A stretch of 64,000 nucleotides of DNA, taken from Candidatus Magnetominusculus dajiuhuensis (GTDB taxonomy: Bacteria > Nitrospirota > Thermodesulfovibrionia > Thermodesulfovibrionales > Magnetobacteriaceae). The notes below the pieces were generated by a model, which saw only the letters and a list, made by a program, of their open reading frames with translations, was not told the origin of the DNA and ran no database searches. The stretch lies in contig JADFXP010000013.1 in assembly GCA_015233465.1 (NCBI GenBank), positions 24,730 to 88,729 of the forward strand. Reading direction: 5' to 3'. Below, piece after piece: positions 24,634 through 34,831 of the stretch (position 1 is its first letter; each line of letters starts with the position of its first letter). A program made the position numbers and the translations under genes.

Positions 24634-27600
24634 CTACTCCGTTTCAACTGACCTCAAAAGAAGCGGTAAAAACAAAAGTATCATTATAGTTCCAACAAAC
24701 ATCCCTCCAACTACCACAATGGCAAGAGGTTTTTGAACCTGACTCCCAATTCCATGGGACATTGATGCAGGCAGTAATCCAAATGATGCTACAATTCCAC
24801 CCATAAGCACTGGCCTGAATTTATCCGTTACAGTCTCTATTATCGCAGTCTCCTTGCTTAAACCGTCTCTAATCAGCCTGATATAATGATTTATAATAAT
24901 AGATGAATTAAGCACAGAAACCCCAATAATTGAAATAAATCCAACCATTGAAGACACACTAAGAGATTCCCCTGTAATCAGCAGACTCATAAGCCCTGCA
25001 AACACTGAAAATAATGGAGAAGCCATAGTTATAAATACATTTTTTACAGACCTATAAAGTATATATAAAGATGTAAGAATCAGGAAAAACGATATTGGCA
25101 CTGAGACAGAAAAACGCTTAAAAGATTCTTTCATCTCATTAAACATCCCGCTCCACATCATGAAATATCCCTCTGGAAGCTGAATCTTAGACGTTGCAGC
25201 CTGAGCCTTTGCAACAGTGCCTCCAAGGTCTTTTGAGGTAACTGAAAACTTTACAGGTATATATCTCCTAAACCCTTCTCTATAGATAAATGACGCTCCA
25301 GTATCGTAATGGATATTAGCTACCCTTGAAAGTGGAACAACTCCTCCGTTTGAAAGGACAAGCGGGATGCTTGAGATCTTTCCATAAACCTTTTTATATT
25401 CAGAAGGAAAACTGACCATAAGTGAGAAACTCTTCTCTCCTTCAATTACCTTGCTTATCTCTTTGCCGCCAAGTGCGGCTGAAACTGTATCAAGCACATC
25501 CTGTACAGTCAGTCCAAGTGCAGAGACATTCTCCCTATTTACCTCTATTAGCAGATTAGGCTGTCCTAATTCCTTCATTATTCCCACATCTTCTATGCCA
25601 GCGGTCTTTTCAAGACCATCTTTAACACCTTTTGCTGCTTCTTCAAGTTTAATCAGATCATCGCCAAAAATCTTTACTGAATTCTCACCTTTGACTCCAG
25701 ACATTGCCTCTTCAAGGTTATCCTCTATATATTGTGACAGATTAATGTCAGCATTTGGAAAAAGAGCCTTTAATTTTTCTCTAATATTATCTTCAAGCAG
25801 TTCTTTTGTCTGTCCTGCCTTCCATTGATCATAGGGCCTGAGCATTACATTGTATTCTGTATTAAAAGGACCAGAAGCATCTGAGCCGTCTTCAGGTCTT
25901 CCAGCCTGAGATTGAACGGTCTGTACTTCAGGATAAGTGAGCAAAATATCATTTACCTTTAAAGAATTTTCATATGACTTCTCCAGTGAAATAGAAGATG
26001 GAAACACTATCCTCATATAAATATTGCCTTCATCCATCTTAGGCAGAAACTGACTGCCTATCATATTTCCCCCTATTATTAGCCCAGCAGCAACAACAGT
26101 AAATACTATAATAAGCGCCTTCTTCGTATTTGGAAGCAATATCTTAACAACACGGATATATCCAGCATTAAGATACCTTACAAAACCGAATTCCTTGTCA
26201 TGTACATTTCTCAAAAAAAGACTCTTCGCTGCCACAAGATATGTAAAAGTCAAAATCAAGGTAAATACAATTGCATATATATAAGTCTTTGCCATAGGGG
26301 AGAAAATCTCCGCTTCAGCTCCCTTCATCATAAATATAGGAATAAATGCTAAGAGTATAATCATGATTGAAAAAAACATCGGTTTGCTTACCTCAGACGC
26401 TGCCTTCTCAATTGACCTTAGTCCAAAACCATAACGCTTAGACAGCCTAAAATAGTCTTCTATGAGTATAAGAGGAATATCTACAATAATTCCGAAATCT
26501 ATAGCGCCAATAGATAGCAGATTAGCAGAGTCCCCTTTTAACGCCATAATAGCAAGGGTTATCAGCAGAGATATCGGGATTACAAAGGCAGTGATAAGGG
26601 CTGCCCTTACATTTCCAAGAAATAGAAATAACGCTATTGCAACAAGCGCAATACCTGATAATGCAGTTTCAATAACCTTCTTAACCACTGTAATAATAAG
26701 GTTCCACCTTTCATAAAAAGGGGAAACCTTTATTCCCTTTGGAAGTATTCTCTTATTTAGTTCTCTAATCTTATGATGTATAGATTTTATTGATGGAATA
26801 CTCTGAGCTCCCTTTCTAAGAACCACAGTGCCCCTTACAATGTCATGATTATTATTCATTGAGGCTATTCCAGTTCTCGGGAAATTACCGATAGAGACCT
26901 GCGCAATATTTTTTATAAGTATTGGTTTCCCATTTTTTACAATCACAAGGGCATTATTAATATCTTCAAGGCTTTTGATAAGTCCTAATCCCCTGACCAT
27001 ATAATATTGATCACCCATCTCAACAACCCTTCCGCCAACATTCAGATTCGTCTTTGAAAGGGCATCAATGACCTGAGAAAGGGTTATTCCAAATTTGACT
27101 AGATTTTCAGGCTGTACAATAACATTATAGGTCTTTATATACCCTCCAAAACTTGGCACATCCTCAACTCCGTCTGCTGTCTTTAGATACCTTGAGACTG
27201 TCCAATCCTGAATAGTCCTTAATTCAAGCAGATTATCAGAACCTGTTATAGTATATCTCATAACCTCGCCAATAGGATTTGGAACAATAGAAGGTTGTAT
27301 ACCTTCAGGCAGCGTTACATTTGAAAGCCTGTTAATAACCTCCTGCTTTGCAGATTTATAGTTTATTGCATAAGAAAACTTACACTTTATATCAGAAAGC
27401 CCATAAAGAGATATTGAATTTATCCTCTCAAGCCCCTCCATGCCTGCAAGTGCTATCTCCGTAGGAATGGTTATCTGCCTCTCCACCTCTTCTGCAGACC
27501 TGCCTTCAAACAAAGATGTAATTTCTATGATAGCTGGCGCTGGATCTGGAAATGCCTCAATATTTAGATCTCTTACAAAAAATAAAGAGATAATAAACCC

Positions 27601-27663
27601 TGCCATTATCAGGAGTAGAAATAAAATACTATTATCACTAACAAATAAAACCCATTTTCTCAT
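24634..27663 (-). CDS. RND efflux permease, heavy-metal (CzcA/CusA) type
   Basis: The 1009-residue inner-membrane transporter has the RND layout: TM1, a large periplasmic loop, TM2-6, a second loop and TM7-12. In TM4 it reads GAIDFGIIVDIPLILIED; acidic residues in this helix match heavy-metal-efflux RND pumps rather than drug pumps. It would export metal ions from the periplasm or cytoplasm using the proton gradient. The metal cannot be deduced. Its start overlaps the adaptor gene by 4 bases; the adaptor and TolC genes complete the tripartite pump. Confidence 0.9.
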   Translation of the reverse strand: MRKWVLFVSDNSILFLLLIMAGFIISLFFVRDLNIEAFPDPAPAIIEITSLFEGRSAEEVERQITIPTEIALAGMEGLERINSISLYGLSDIKCKFSYAINYKSAKQEVINRLSNVTLPEGIQPSIVPNPIGEVMRYTITGSDNLLELRTIQDWTVSRYLKTADGVEDVPSFGGYIKTYNVIVQPENLVKFGITLSQVIDALSKTNLNVGGRVVEMGDQYYMVRGLGLIKSLEDINNALVIVKNGKPILIKNIAQVSIGNFPRTGIASMNNNHDIVRGTVVLRKGAQSIPSIKSIHHKIRELNKRILPKGIKVSPFYERWNLIITVVKKVIETALSGIALVAIALFLFLGNVRAALITAFVIPISLLITLAIMALKGDSANLLSIGAIDFGIIVDIPLILIEDYFRLSKRYGFGLRSIEKAASEVSKPMFFSIMIILLAFIPIFMMKGAEAEIFSPMAKTYIYAIVFTLILTFTYLVAAKSLFLRNVHDKEFGFVRYLNAGYIRVVKILLPNTKKALIIVFTVVAAGLIIGGNMIGSQFLPKMDEGNIYMRIVFPSSISLEKSYENSLKVNDILLTYPEVQTVQSQAGRPEDGSDASGPFNTEYNVMLRPYDQWKAGQTKELLEDNIREKLKALFPNADINLSQYIEDNLEEAMSGVKGENSVKIFGDDLIKLEEAAKGVKDGLEKTAGIEDVGIMKELGQPNLLIEVNRENVSALGLTVQDVLDTVSAALGGKEISKVIEGEKSFSLMVSFPSEYKKVYGKISSIPLVLSNGGVVPLSRVANIHYDTGASFIYREGFRRYIPVKFSVTSKDLGGTVAKAQAATSKIQLPEGYFMMWSGMFNEMKESFKRFSVSVPISFFLILTSLYILYRSVKNVFITMASPLFSVFAGLMSLLITGESLSVSSMVGFISIIGVSVLNSSIIINHYIRLIRDGLSKETAIIETVTDKFRPVLMGGIVASFGLLPASMSHGIGSQVQKPLAIVVVGGMFVGTIMILLFLPLLLRSVETE

Positions 27664-28745
27664 TGTTTTTCCATATCAATCGCGCTGCTCACTATCTCAT
27701 CTCCGTCTTTAAGCCCCTCAACTGCCATTAATTTATTAGAAACATCCTTTACAGCCTTTACCTCTGTCAACACTACCTTTTCGCCAGACTTTACATTGAC
27801 ATAAAATTTCTCATCTTTATAGATGATCGCTGACTTTGGAACTATTGGAAGTAATCTTTCTCCATCAAAAATATTAATCTTTAGAAACATATTCTGTTTA
27901 AAATAATCCATACCCTTTAAAATCTTTATATAGACCTTAATCGTCCTTGAATCCATATCCTCAACATCGCTGACATATGAGACAATGCCTTTAAATTGTG
28001 TATCTGGAAATGTATCAACTGCAAAGACAACCTCTCTGCCTTTATGAATCTTCCTAATATCCGTATCATAGATATTTGCTACAACCAACACCTTATGCGG
28101 ATTGGCTAAGGTCATCAAGGCAGTTGCAGTATCAAACCTATCTCCTATGTGCGCCGTAATGTCAGCAACACATCCATCAATCGGAGCTTTTAAAGTCAAT
28201 CTGTCAGCAGAGGTATTTTTAGTATATGTGCCGTATATATCCAGCTTCCTCTTTAAACCTTCTGATATTGCCTTTGCCTGTTCAAGATTAGCCTCGCTCC
28301 CTAAAAGGTCATTTTTTGTAACTGCCCCAACGTCAAAGAGTTCTTTATTTAGATTATAAAGCCTCTCAGTCTGTTTAATCTGCGTGAGAGATGAAAGGTA
28401 GCCGGCATAAATATCTGTCATATCAGAGCTTTTAATAACTGCAAGTGACATTTCTTTTCTTACACAGTCGCCAATCTTTACAAAGATATTCTCAACAGAA
28501 CCCTGCAGAGGAGAAAGAATCTTTGCCCCTCCCTCAAGATCTGGCTGAATGCTTCCGCTGCCTTCTATATATGACGGAACTTTTTGAAAAACTACCTTAG
28601 CAGTATGTAATTCAACTTTTTTATCCTCTATTGCCTCATTTTTAGGAGATGTGCCTTTGCTGCAGCTCAATAAAAGAAAAAGGGTTAAAATAAAAACAAT
28701 ATTTATCCTATGTTTATGGGTGACGCCCCTCGACTTTATTATCAC
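27660..28745 (-). CDS. RND periplasmic adaptor lipoprotein (CzcB/CusB-like)
   Basis: The 361-residue membrane-fusion protein has a lipoprotein signal (FLLLSC, Cys about residue 28), a barrel-sandwich domain split by a helical hairpin (GAVTKNDLLGSEANLEQAKA) and a beta-barrel domain (LVVANIYDTDIRKIHKG). It connects the inner-membrane pump to the outer-membrane channel. No histidine- or methionine-rich metal-binding extension is seen. It overlaps both neighbours by 4 bases. Confidence 0.88.
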   Translation of the reverse strand: MIIKSRGVTHKHRINIVFILTLFLLLSCSKGTSPKNEAIEDKKVELHTAKVVFQKVPSYIEGSGSIQPDLEGGAKILSPLQGSVENIFVKIGDCVRKEMSLAVIKSSDMTDIYAGYLSSLTQIKQTERLYNLNKELFDVGAVTKNDLLGSEANLEQAKAISEGLKRKLDIYGTYTKNTSADRLTLKAPIDGCVADITAHIGDRFDTATALMTLANPHKVLVVANIYDTDIRKIHKGREVVFAVDTFPDTQFKGIVSYVSDVEDMDSRTIKVYIKILKGMDYFKQNMFLKINIFDGERLLPIVPKSAIIYKDEKFYVNVKSGEKVVLTEVKAVKDVSNKLMAVEGLKDGDEIVSSAIDMEKQ

Positions 28746-29977
28746 AATATTTCTCCTGTATAGACCTTTAATAATTCTCTGTTCAAATTTCCCTGCACCA
28801 AAGCCTGATTATATTTGGTCATAAAATCCCTGTATGTCTTTTCTGTGTCAAGGAGGTCAAGAATTGTTATTCCGCCAAGTGAAAATGCCTTTTCACTCCT
28901 TGCCTTTAAATCATCCAAATCACTTTTCCTGCTCTTATATGACTCGAATATATGTATAGAACTTGAATAATTATTTAGCGCCTGTCTAATATCAGAGACA
29001 ATCTGCCTCTTCACCTTATCCCTCTCAGCTTGAAGCTGATATAACTCAGCCTGTCTTCTTGCTATCTCGCCTTGATTTCTATTAAAAATTGGAAGCGGTA
29101 TGCTAATGCCAAAACCTATGCTTGGGTTATTCCATCCTTCAACAGTCTCAAACTCAAGCCCAACTGTGATATCTGGAACTGCCTGAGACTGCGCCAATTG
29201 CTTGTTAAATTCAGAGGCATTAATCTGCTTTTCAATTGAAAGCAGATCAAATCTGTATTGATATGCCCTTTGTAATAGGTCATCTTCCGTGTTTCCAGAA
29301 AAATCCTCTCTAACCGATAAAGATGGTTTTAGCGGGGTAGAACTCCCAAGCAGGAAACTAAATTGCTCTATATCATTATTCATCTGTGCCTGCAAAGTTG
29401 AAAGATTATTCTCAAGGTCAATACGCGCAATCTTTAATTTTGCATAATCAACGTAGGATAAAAAACCTGCACGAAATCTACGATCTGCTATCTCTAATGT
29501 CCTGTCAAAACGCTTTAATTCTTCCTTAGCCAGTTCAGCATTGAGAATATCAGCGTTAATATTAAAAAATAACGTATAAAAACCAATAAGAAGAAGCCTC
29601 ACTGTGTCTTTTTGCGTCAACTTGACTGCCTCAATAGTAACAGATGCGAAATCTGAGCGAAGCCCCCTTTTGCCTCCAAGTTCAATCAATTGGTCAACTC
29701 TTAAAGTGGTCTGCGTATTATCGGTTGTACTTGGAAAACCCTTCAGCCCAATAAAAGAATAATTAAAACTTAGGTTTGGATTAGGGATAAGCCTTGCAGC
29801 AATATAGTCAGCCTGAGCCTTATCAATCTCATATTTACTTATCAGAATATCATAGTTATTACTATAAAACGCACTCAAAGACTGCTCAAGATTAATACCA
29901 TCCTCTGCCGAAAGCGCGCCCACTCCCAATAAAACAAACACAATAACTATAAAAAATCCTATAATCCTATTTTGCAC
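28742..29977 (-). CDS. TolC-family outer-membrane efflux channel (CzcC-like)
   Basis: The 411-residue protein has a Sec signal peptide (to about residue 25) and two TolC-type repeats of long helices and beta strands, with ARLIPNPNLSF and GFGISIPLPIFNRNQGEIA, both family landmarks. It is the first gene of the efflux operon, so its upstream region (29978-30469) should contain the operon promoter. Confidence 0.88.
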   Translation of the reverse strand: MQNRIIGFFIVIVFVLLGVGALSAEDGINLEQSLSAFYSNNYDILISKYEIDKAQADYIAARLIPNPNLSFNYSFIGLKGFPSTTDNTQTTLRVDQLIELGGKRGLRSDFASVTIEAVKLTQKDTVRLLLIGFYTLFFNINADILNAELAKEELKRFDRTLEIADRRFRAGFLSYVDYAKLKIARIDLENNLSTLQAQMNNDIEQFSFLLGSSTPLKPSLSVREDFSGNTEDDLLQRAYQYRFDLLSIEKQINASEFNKQLAQSQAVPDITVGLEFETVEGWNNPSIGFGISIPLPIFNRNQGEIARRQAELYQLQAERDKVKRQIVSDIRQALNNYSSSIHIFESYKSRKSDLDDLKARSEKAFSLGGITILDLLDTEKTYRDFMTKYNQALVQGNLNRELLKVYTGEIL

Positions 29978-30469
29978 GTATAGTCAAACACCTTTTGATA
30001 GACTTAGTTGATAATAAAAATCAATATCTTTGATTGTAGACAAGCTTAGTAATAATTGTCAAGCAGTATTAAACTAATTGCATTTATCCAAAGTTCATAT
30101 AAGTATACTTATATATTATGAAGAAAATATGAAGAAAATGATTATTTAACTATATCGTTCAATTATTACTTTGTAAAATCTTTAATCCCTAATAACCTTG
30201 CCTGTAAATAAATTATGAATCCCAAATCACCGCCATTTCATTATCCAAATTAAATACAACTAAATCCAACATTAATCATAAATTATTTTAAAATACTTAA
30301 AGAATTACTTGACATATTTATATGATTAATATAAACATAGAGTAGATTGAGTAAATATATTATTGAATTTGTAAGATAATTATAAATAAAAGGAGACAAA
30401 AATAAAGTATTTTTATAATACGTACGATATGATGGCATATAAGTGGTACAATATTAAAAGGTTTAAACA
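29978..30469. promoter_or_regulatory. Divergent intergenic region between the efflux and chemotaxis operons
   Basis: No gene is seen in these 490 AT-rich bases. They hold an exact 18-base palindrome (ATATAAGTATACTTATAT, 30097-30114) about 120 bases upstream of the TolC start, and a TTGACA at 30309-30314 facing the chemotaxis genes with a poorer -10 (TATAAA, 30330-30335). The palindrome could be an operator for a metal-responsive repressor; no regulator gene is nearby. Confidence 0.45.
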
Positions 30470-30637
30470 ATGAAACAAACCGAATTTGCACAAGTGCAGA
30501 TAGTAATAGAAGATGCAACTCAAAACATTATGGATATTCCAGATGAATTAGCGCCAGCATTTAGAGAATTAATGGCGAAAGAAAGACATTTAAACATTAT
30601 TACTAATATATTGATAGGAGGAATTAAAAAGTGTTAA
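30470..30637 (+). CDS. Small 55-residue protein coupled to the MCP gene
   Basis: The frame from ATG 30470 reads [20 protein letters not shown] and continues through [18 protein letters not shown] to a TAA at 30637. It overlaps the GTG start of the MCP gene by 7 bases and contains that gene's GGAGG site, the arrangement of translational coupling. No family is recognised. Acidic, helical content and position suggest a small chemotaxis accessory protein, which is inference. Confidence 0.5.
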   Translation: MKQTEFAQVQIVIEDATQNIMDIPDELAPAFRELMAKERHLNIITNILIGGIKKC

Positions 30638-32388
30638 AAAACATGTCAATTGGAGCAAAGCTCATTTCAGCGTTTATGCTAATAGCATTAGTTGTCTTGG
30701 TATCAGGTATTTTCCAGTATGTCAAGATCAAAGAACAAAATGAATTATCAAAGTTAGTAGCTGAGACAAATGATAGAGTCCGTACAATCGGCAACACGGT
30801 TACATTCTCTCATATAGTAGGCAAAATAAAGTATCAAATGATGCTTGATAAGAGTGCAGATAAATTCAATCCCCGCAAAGAGTCATTTAACGAAGCTGCC
30901 AAGAATATGAAGATAGATGTAGAAGCAATGCTTAATGGCGGAAACAACGATAAGGGAGATAAAATCTTACCTACTAAAAACGCTGAAGTTATAACTTTCT
31001 TAAAAGATACGCTAAATGATTATCCTGAATGGCTGAAGGTAACTACAGAAATTATTGAGACATTAGATAAAAGGATTAAGGGAGACAATGACCCTGAACT
31101 TACTGCAAAGGTAGACCAATTAGAGGTAAAAAGTGACACTCTTGCAAAAAAGATGAGGACTCAGTGCGAAGGGGCAAAGGCAAAGATGATTAGTACTGTT
31201 GAACAGAGGACAAAGGAATATGACGCAGTAGTATCTGCCACAACCTCTGCTATAGTTACCTCAATTATAATTACATTAATACTTGCAATCGCCTTAGGCA
31301 TAATAATCTCACGGATGATTACTTCACAGATGAATAAGGTTATAACCGATCTATCTGACGTTACACACGGCGTAAGTTCCGGAGCACATCAGATAAATTC
31401 AGCATCTGCCCAGGTCTCAGATTCAAGCCAAAATATTGCTGAAGGCGCAAATAATCAAGCAGCATCCCTTGAAGAAACATCCGCTTCCCTTGAACAGATG
31501 TCTGCAATGGTCAAACAAAACGCTGATAACTCTAAACAGGCTGCTTCTATGTCATCAAATACAAGCAAGTCTGCAGCAAAGGGAAAAGAGGCAATGGCTA
31601 AGATGTCTACTGCCATTGAAAAGATTAAAACATCCTCTGATGAAACTGCAAAGATTATTAAAACTATAGATGAGATAGCATTCCAGACCAATCTTCTTGC
31701 ACTAAACGCAGCAGTAGAGGCAGCAAGGGCGGGAGAGGCAGGAAAGGGATTTGCCGTTGTTGCTGAAGAGGTAAGGAATCTTGCCCAGCGCAGCGCTGAG
31801 GCAGCAAAGAATACAGCAGAATTAATTGAAGAATCTCAAAAGAATTCTGATAATGGAGTTGCTGTTTCAACTGAAGTTGGCGGAATTTTAAATGACATAG
31901 TAGAAGGTATACACAAGGTAGGGCAGCTTATCAATGAGGTCTCAGCTGCTACAGATGAACAGTCACATGGACTTGATGAGATAAATAAGGCAGTATCAGA
32001 GTTGGATAAGGTAACGCAGGGAAATGCCGCTAATGCTGAAGAAACTGCATCAGCCAGCGAAGAGCTTTCAGCTCAGGCAGCAGAGCTTGGAGATCATGTA
32101 AAGAGACTTGGAGAGGTAGTTCAGATAACAAGGGCATTAATCGGCGGGGCATCGTCAGCGAATCTCCTTGCATATGACAGCCATTCTGAAAGAGTCGAGC
32201 CAGTAAGAAAGGCAGTGCATACTAAGACCATAACGCCTAAGAAATATGTCCCCTCTGAATCTGAACACAGGAGTCATTCAAAACGACGTTTAGATAATGC
32301 ACATCATGAAGAAGCTCCAAAGGGCCGCAGATCATCTGAGGCAAGAGATATTATACCTTTAGATGATAATGAGCTTGATCAGTTCTAA
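30631..32388 (+). CDS. Methyl-accepting chemotaxis protein without a HAMP domain
   Basis: The 585-residue receptor has TM1 (about 10-28), a helical periplasmic domain, TM2 (about 207-228) and a cytoplasmic coiled coil whose tip reads [20 protein letters not shown]. After TM2 the chain runs almost directly into the methylation helices with no recognisable HAMP domain, as in some 40H-class receptors of delta-proteobacteria. The C-terminus ends in an acidic pentapeptide-like tail (NELDQF) after a basic linker, a possible tether. The GTG start with GGAGG is chosen because it overlaps the preceding small gene. Confidence 0.92.
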   Translation: MLKNMSIGAKLISAFMLIALVVLVSGIFQYVKIKEQNELSKLVAETNDRVRTIGNTVTFSHIVGKIKYQMMLDKSADKFNPRKESFNEAAKNMKIDVEAMLNGGNNDKGDKILPTKNAEVITFLKDTLNDYPEWLKVTTEIIETLDKRIKGDNDPELTAKVDQLEVKSDTLAKKMRTQCEGAKAKMISTVEQRTKEYDAVVSATTSAIVTSIIITLILAIALGIIISRMITSQMNKVITDLSDVTHGVSSGAHQINSASAQVSDSSQNIAEGANNQAASLEETSASLEQMSAMVKQNADNSKQAASMSSNTSKSAAKGKEAMAKMSTAIEKIKTSSDETAKIIKTIDEIAFQTNLLALNAAVEAARAGEAGKGFAVVAEEVRNLAQRSAEAAKNTAELIEESQKNSDNGVAVSTEVGGILNDIVEGIHKVGQLINEVSAATDEQSHGLDEINKAVSELDKVTQGNAANAEETASASEELSAQAAELGDHVKRLGEVVQITRALIGGASSANLLAYDSHSERVEPVRKAVHTKTITPKKYVPSESEHRSHSKRRLDNAHHEEAPKGRRSSEARDIIPLDDNELDQF

Positions 32389-32461
32389 GGATAGATTAAG
32401 GGCAGAGTGCCGCGGCATCTACTCTATGGTTTTACAAAGTAAATGAATAGGAGGGTTAAAA

Positions 32462-32980
32462 ATGGATGATGTAAAAGAGCAATCCACAAGTGATAGACTG
32501 CTAAAGGCAGGCAAATATCTCACCTTTGAACTTGGAAATGAGATATACGGACTTGAGATACTAAAGGTGCAAGAGATAATTGGGATGATGAATGTAACTC
32601 GTGTGCCAAAGACTGCTACTTATGTACGCGGGGTAATTAATCTTAGGGGCAAGGTAATACCTGTAATAGACTTACGTCTTAAATTTGGGCTTGAGGCAAA
32701 GCCAGATACTGAACGCACATGTATAATAGTTGTAAAGATAGAGGTAAAACAGTTAGAGATGACTATGGGCATCATTGTTGATGAGGTATCAGAGGTATTG
32801 GACATTCAAACCAGCCAGTTAGAAGAGACCCCTTCATTTAGCTCTAATATGAATACTGATTATCTATTAGGTATTGGCAAGGTAGAAGAAAAGGTAATCA
32901 TGCTGCTTGATATAGATAAGGTTCTTTCGAATGCGGAAGAGGCAGAATTATTAAATATCGCAAACAAAGAGGAGAAATAA
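32462..32980 (+). CDS. cheW: Chemotaxis coupling protein CheW
   Basis: The 172-residue protein has LTFELGNEIYGLEILKVQEI, RVPKTATYVRGVINLRGKVIP and the IVDEVSEVL segment typical of CheW, which bridges receptors and CheA. AGGAGGG precedes the ATG. It lies between the MCP and the first CheD. Confidence 0.94.
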   Translation: MDDVKEQSTSDRLLKAGKYLTFELGNEIYGLEILKVQEIIGMMNVTRVPKTATYVRGVINLRGKVIPVIDLRLKFGLEAKPDTERTCIIVVKIEVKQLEMTMGIIVDEVSEVLDIQTSQLEETPSFSSNMNTDYLLGIGKVEEKVIMLLDIDKVLSNAEEAELLNIANKEEK

Positions 32981-33003
32981 CATGACAAAAGAGAGAGAGA
33001 CCT

Positions 33004-33495
33004 ATGTATAATATATCTTTGTACATTGAGCCGGGGAATGTCTTTTTTTCAAAGAAACCTCACAGGATGTCAACTGTAGTAGGAAGCAGCGTTGCTGTAT
33101 GTCTTTGGGATAAGAAAAATAAGTGCGGAGCAATGAGCCATTTTATGTATCCGTACATCAGAGACAAAGAGCAGGCAACACTATGGTATGGAAATGTAGC
33201 TATGATTACACTGATTAAATTGATGGACAAATCTGGCATCAACAGACATGACGTTGTAGCCCAGATACTTGGCGGGGCTCGTTCAAGCAATGAAAACGAG
33301 ATAAATAACATGGGACAGGAAAATATCAGCGTTGCTAAAAAGGCACTGGCATTTTATAAAATCCCAATTGTTGCAGAAGATGTAGGCGGGATCATTGGCA
33401 GAAAAATTGTATTTGATTCAACAACTGGTCATATAGCAGTCTTAAAGGTATTTGACTTAAGACAGAGCGACTGGTATACTAAATATCCTCAATAG
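33004..33495 (+). CDS. CheD-like protein lacking the catalytic cysteine
   Basis: The 163-residue protein has the CheD fold sequence (VVGSSVAVCLWDKK, GAMSHFMYP, QILGGARSS and an AEDVGGIIGRKIVF C-terminus). In active CheD deamidases the nucleophile is the Cys of GSC; here it is Ser29 (GSS), while the catalytic histidine (His46) remains. It may still bind CheC/CheX-type partners or receptors, or have weak serine-based activity. A second CheD in the same operon (39194-39691) keeps the cysteine. Confidence 0.85.
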   Translation: MYNISLYIEPGNVFFSKKPHRMSTVVGSSVAVCLWDKKNKCGAMSHFMYPYIRDKEQATLWYGNVAMITLIKLMDKSGINRHDVVAQILGGARSSNENEINNMGQENISVAKKALAFYKIPIVAEDVGGIIGRKIVFDSTTGHIAVLKVFDLRQSDWYTKYPQ

Positions 33496-33500
33496 ACATA

Positions 33501-34307
33501 ATGGATGACAAAACTTTCAATAAATTTAGAGCCTTAGTATTTAAAAAGAGCGGGATATATCTAAGGGAGAATAAGAAATCATTGTTATTGTCCAGATTGG
33601 GCAAGAGAATGAGGGATTTAGACATAAAGGATCACAAGGACTATCTTAATTATATCTTAAATGATAATTCTGGACAAGAGATAGTCCAGTTTCTTGATGT
33701 TATAACTACCAATGTAACGTCTTTCTTTCGAGAGGAAAAGCACTTTGAGGTGCTGACTCAATACATGAAACAATGGCTAGGCGAGGGCCAAAGAAAGTTC
33801 AGGTTTTGGTCTGCAGCATGTTCAAGCGGCGAGGAACCCTACAGCACTGCAATTACCTTGCTTGAGGCAACTAAAGGGTATCAGGTTGACATGAAGATAT
33901 TGGCAACAGATCTCTCAACAAGAATACTTGCCAGCGCCAAAAAAGGGGTATATACTGAAGATAAAATATCAACTGTAAAAAAACCTATGCTTTCAGAGTA
34001 TTTTAAACGTGTGACAGATGAAGGACAAAATTTATATATAGTCAAGGATTCTGTTAAATCTATAATCTCATTTAACAGCATAAATCTCTCAACACCTCCC
34101 TTTAAGATGAAGGGGCCATTTGATGCAGTATTTTGTCGAAATGTTATGATATATTTTAATAATGACACAAAAAGCGCATTACTAAAAGATATTGCAAGGT
34201 TATTAAAGTTAGGAGGCATACTATTTGTTGGACATGCAGAGTCACTCACTGGACAGCTGTCAGAGCTTAAGGCTATAAAACCCTCTGTGTATTTTAAAGA
34301 AAAATAA
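33501..34307 (+). CDS. cheR: Chemotaxis glutamate methyltransferase CheR
   Basis: The 268-residue enzyme methylates receptor glutamates with S-adenosylmethionine. It has the N-terminal helical domain, TTNVTSFFREEKHF, the SAM-binding FRFWSAACSSGEEPYS, and FDAVFCRNVMIYFN. It begins 5 bases after the first CheD gene, so the two are co-translated. Confidence 0.94.
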   Translation: MDDKTFNKFRALVFKKSGIYLRENKKSLLLSRLGKRMRDLDIKDHKDYLNYILNDNSGQEIVQFLDVITTNVTSFFREEKHFEVLTQYMKQWLGEGQRKFRFWSAACSSGEEPYSTAITLLEATKGYQVDMKILATDLSTRILASAKKGVYTEDKISTVKKPMLSEYFKRVTDEGQNLYIVKDSVKSIISFNSINLSTPPFKMKGPFDAVFCRNVMIYFNNDTKSALLKDIARLLKLGGILFVGHAESLTGQLSELKAIKPSVYFKEK

Positions 34308-34403
34308 TTATAATTTAATATAGATTTTAATGACAGAAGAAGAATATAATATACAGAAATAGTAACATTTTAATTTTACAGTATAAATATCAAGGAGGCG
34401 GTA

Positions 34404-34781
34404 GTGGCACATGATCTAAAGATACTCGTAGTTGATGATTTTGCTACTATGAGGAAGATTGTACGTAATCTGCTTAGACAACTTAATTACAATCAAGTTC
34501 AAGAAGCTGAAGACGGCGAAGTGGCATTTAGGATGTTACAGTCAGAAAAATTTGATTTTGTTGTAACAGATTGGAATATGCCAAATATGACAGGACTTGA
34601 GCTGCTTATTTCTATCAGAAAAACTCCGTCGCTTGCTAAACTGCCTGTATTAATGGTAACGGCAGAGGCAGATAAGGAAAACATCCTTGCAGCTGCTAAG
34701 GCTGGGGTTAATGATTATGTAATCAAACCCTTTACTGCGACAACACTTGCTGATAAGATAAAAAAAATATTTAAACTATAA
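34404..34781 (+). CDS. cheY: CheY response regulator
   Basis: The 125-residue single receiver domain has [16 protein letters not shown] (acidic pair Asp-Asp), the phosphorylated Asp in [16 protein letters not shown], Thr in MVTAEA and Lys in VIKPFT, very close to classic CheY that binds the flagellar switch. The GTG start at 34404 is supported by AAGGAGG just upstream. Confidence 0.93.
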   Translation: MAHDLKILVVDDFATMRKIVRNLLRQLNYNQVQEAEDGEVAFRMLQSEKFDFVVTDWNMPNMTGLELLISIRKTPSLAKLPVLMVTAEADKENILAAAKAGVNDYVIKPFTATTLADKIKKIFKL

Positions 34782-34831
34782 TATTTTTAGAACATATTTT
34801 AATTGTTAACGTCATATTGGCGGAGAAATAG

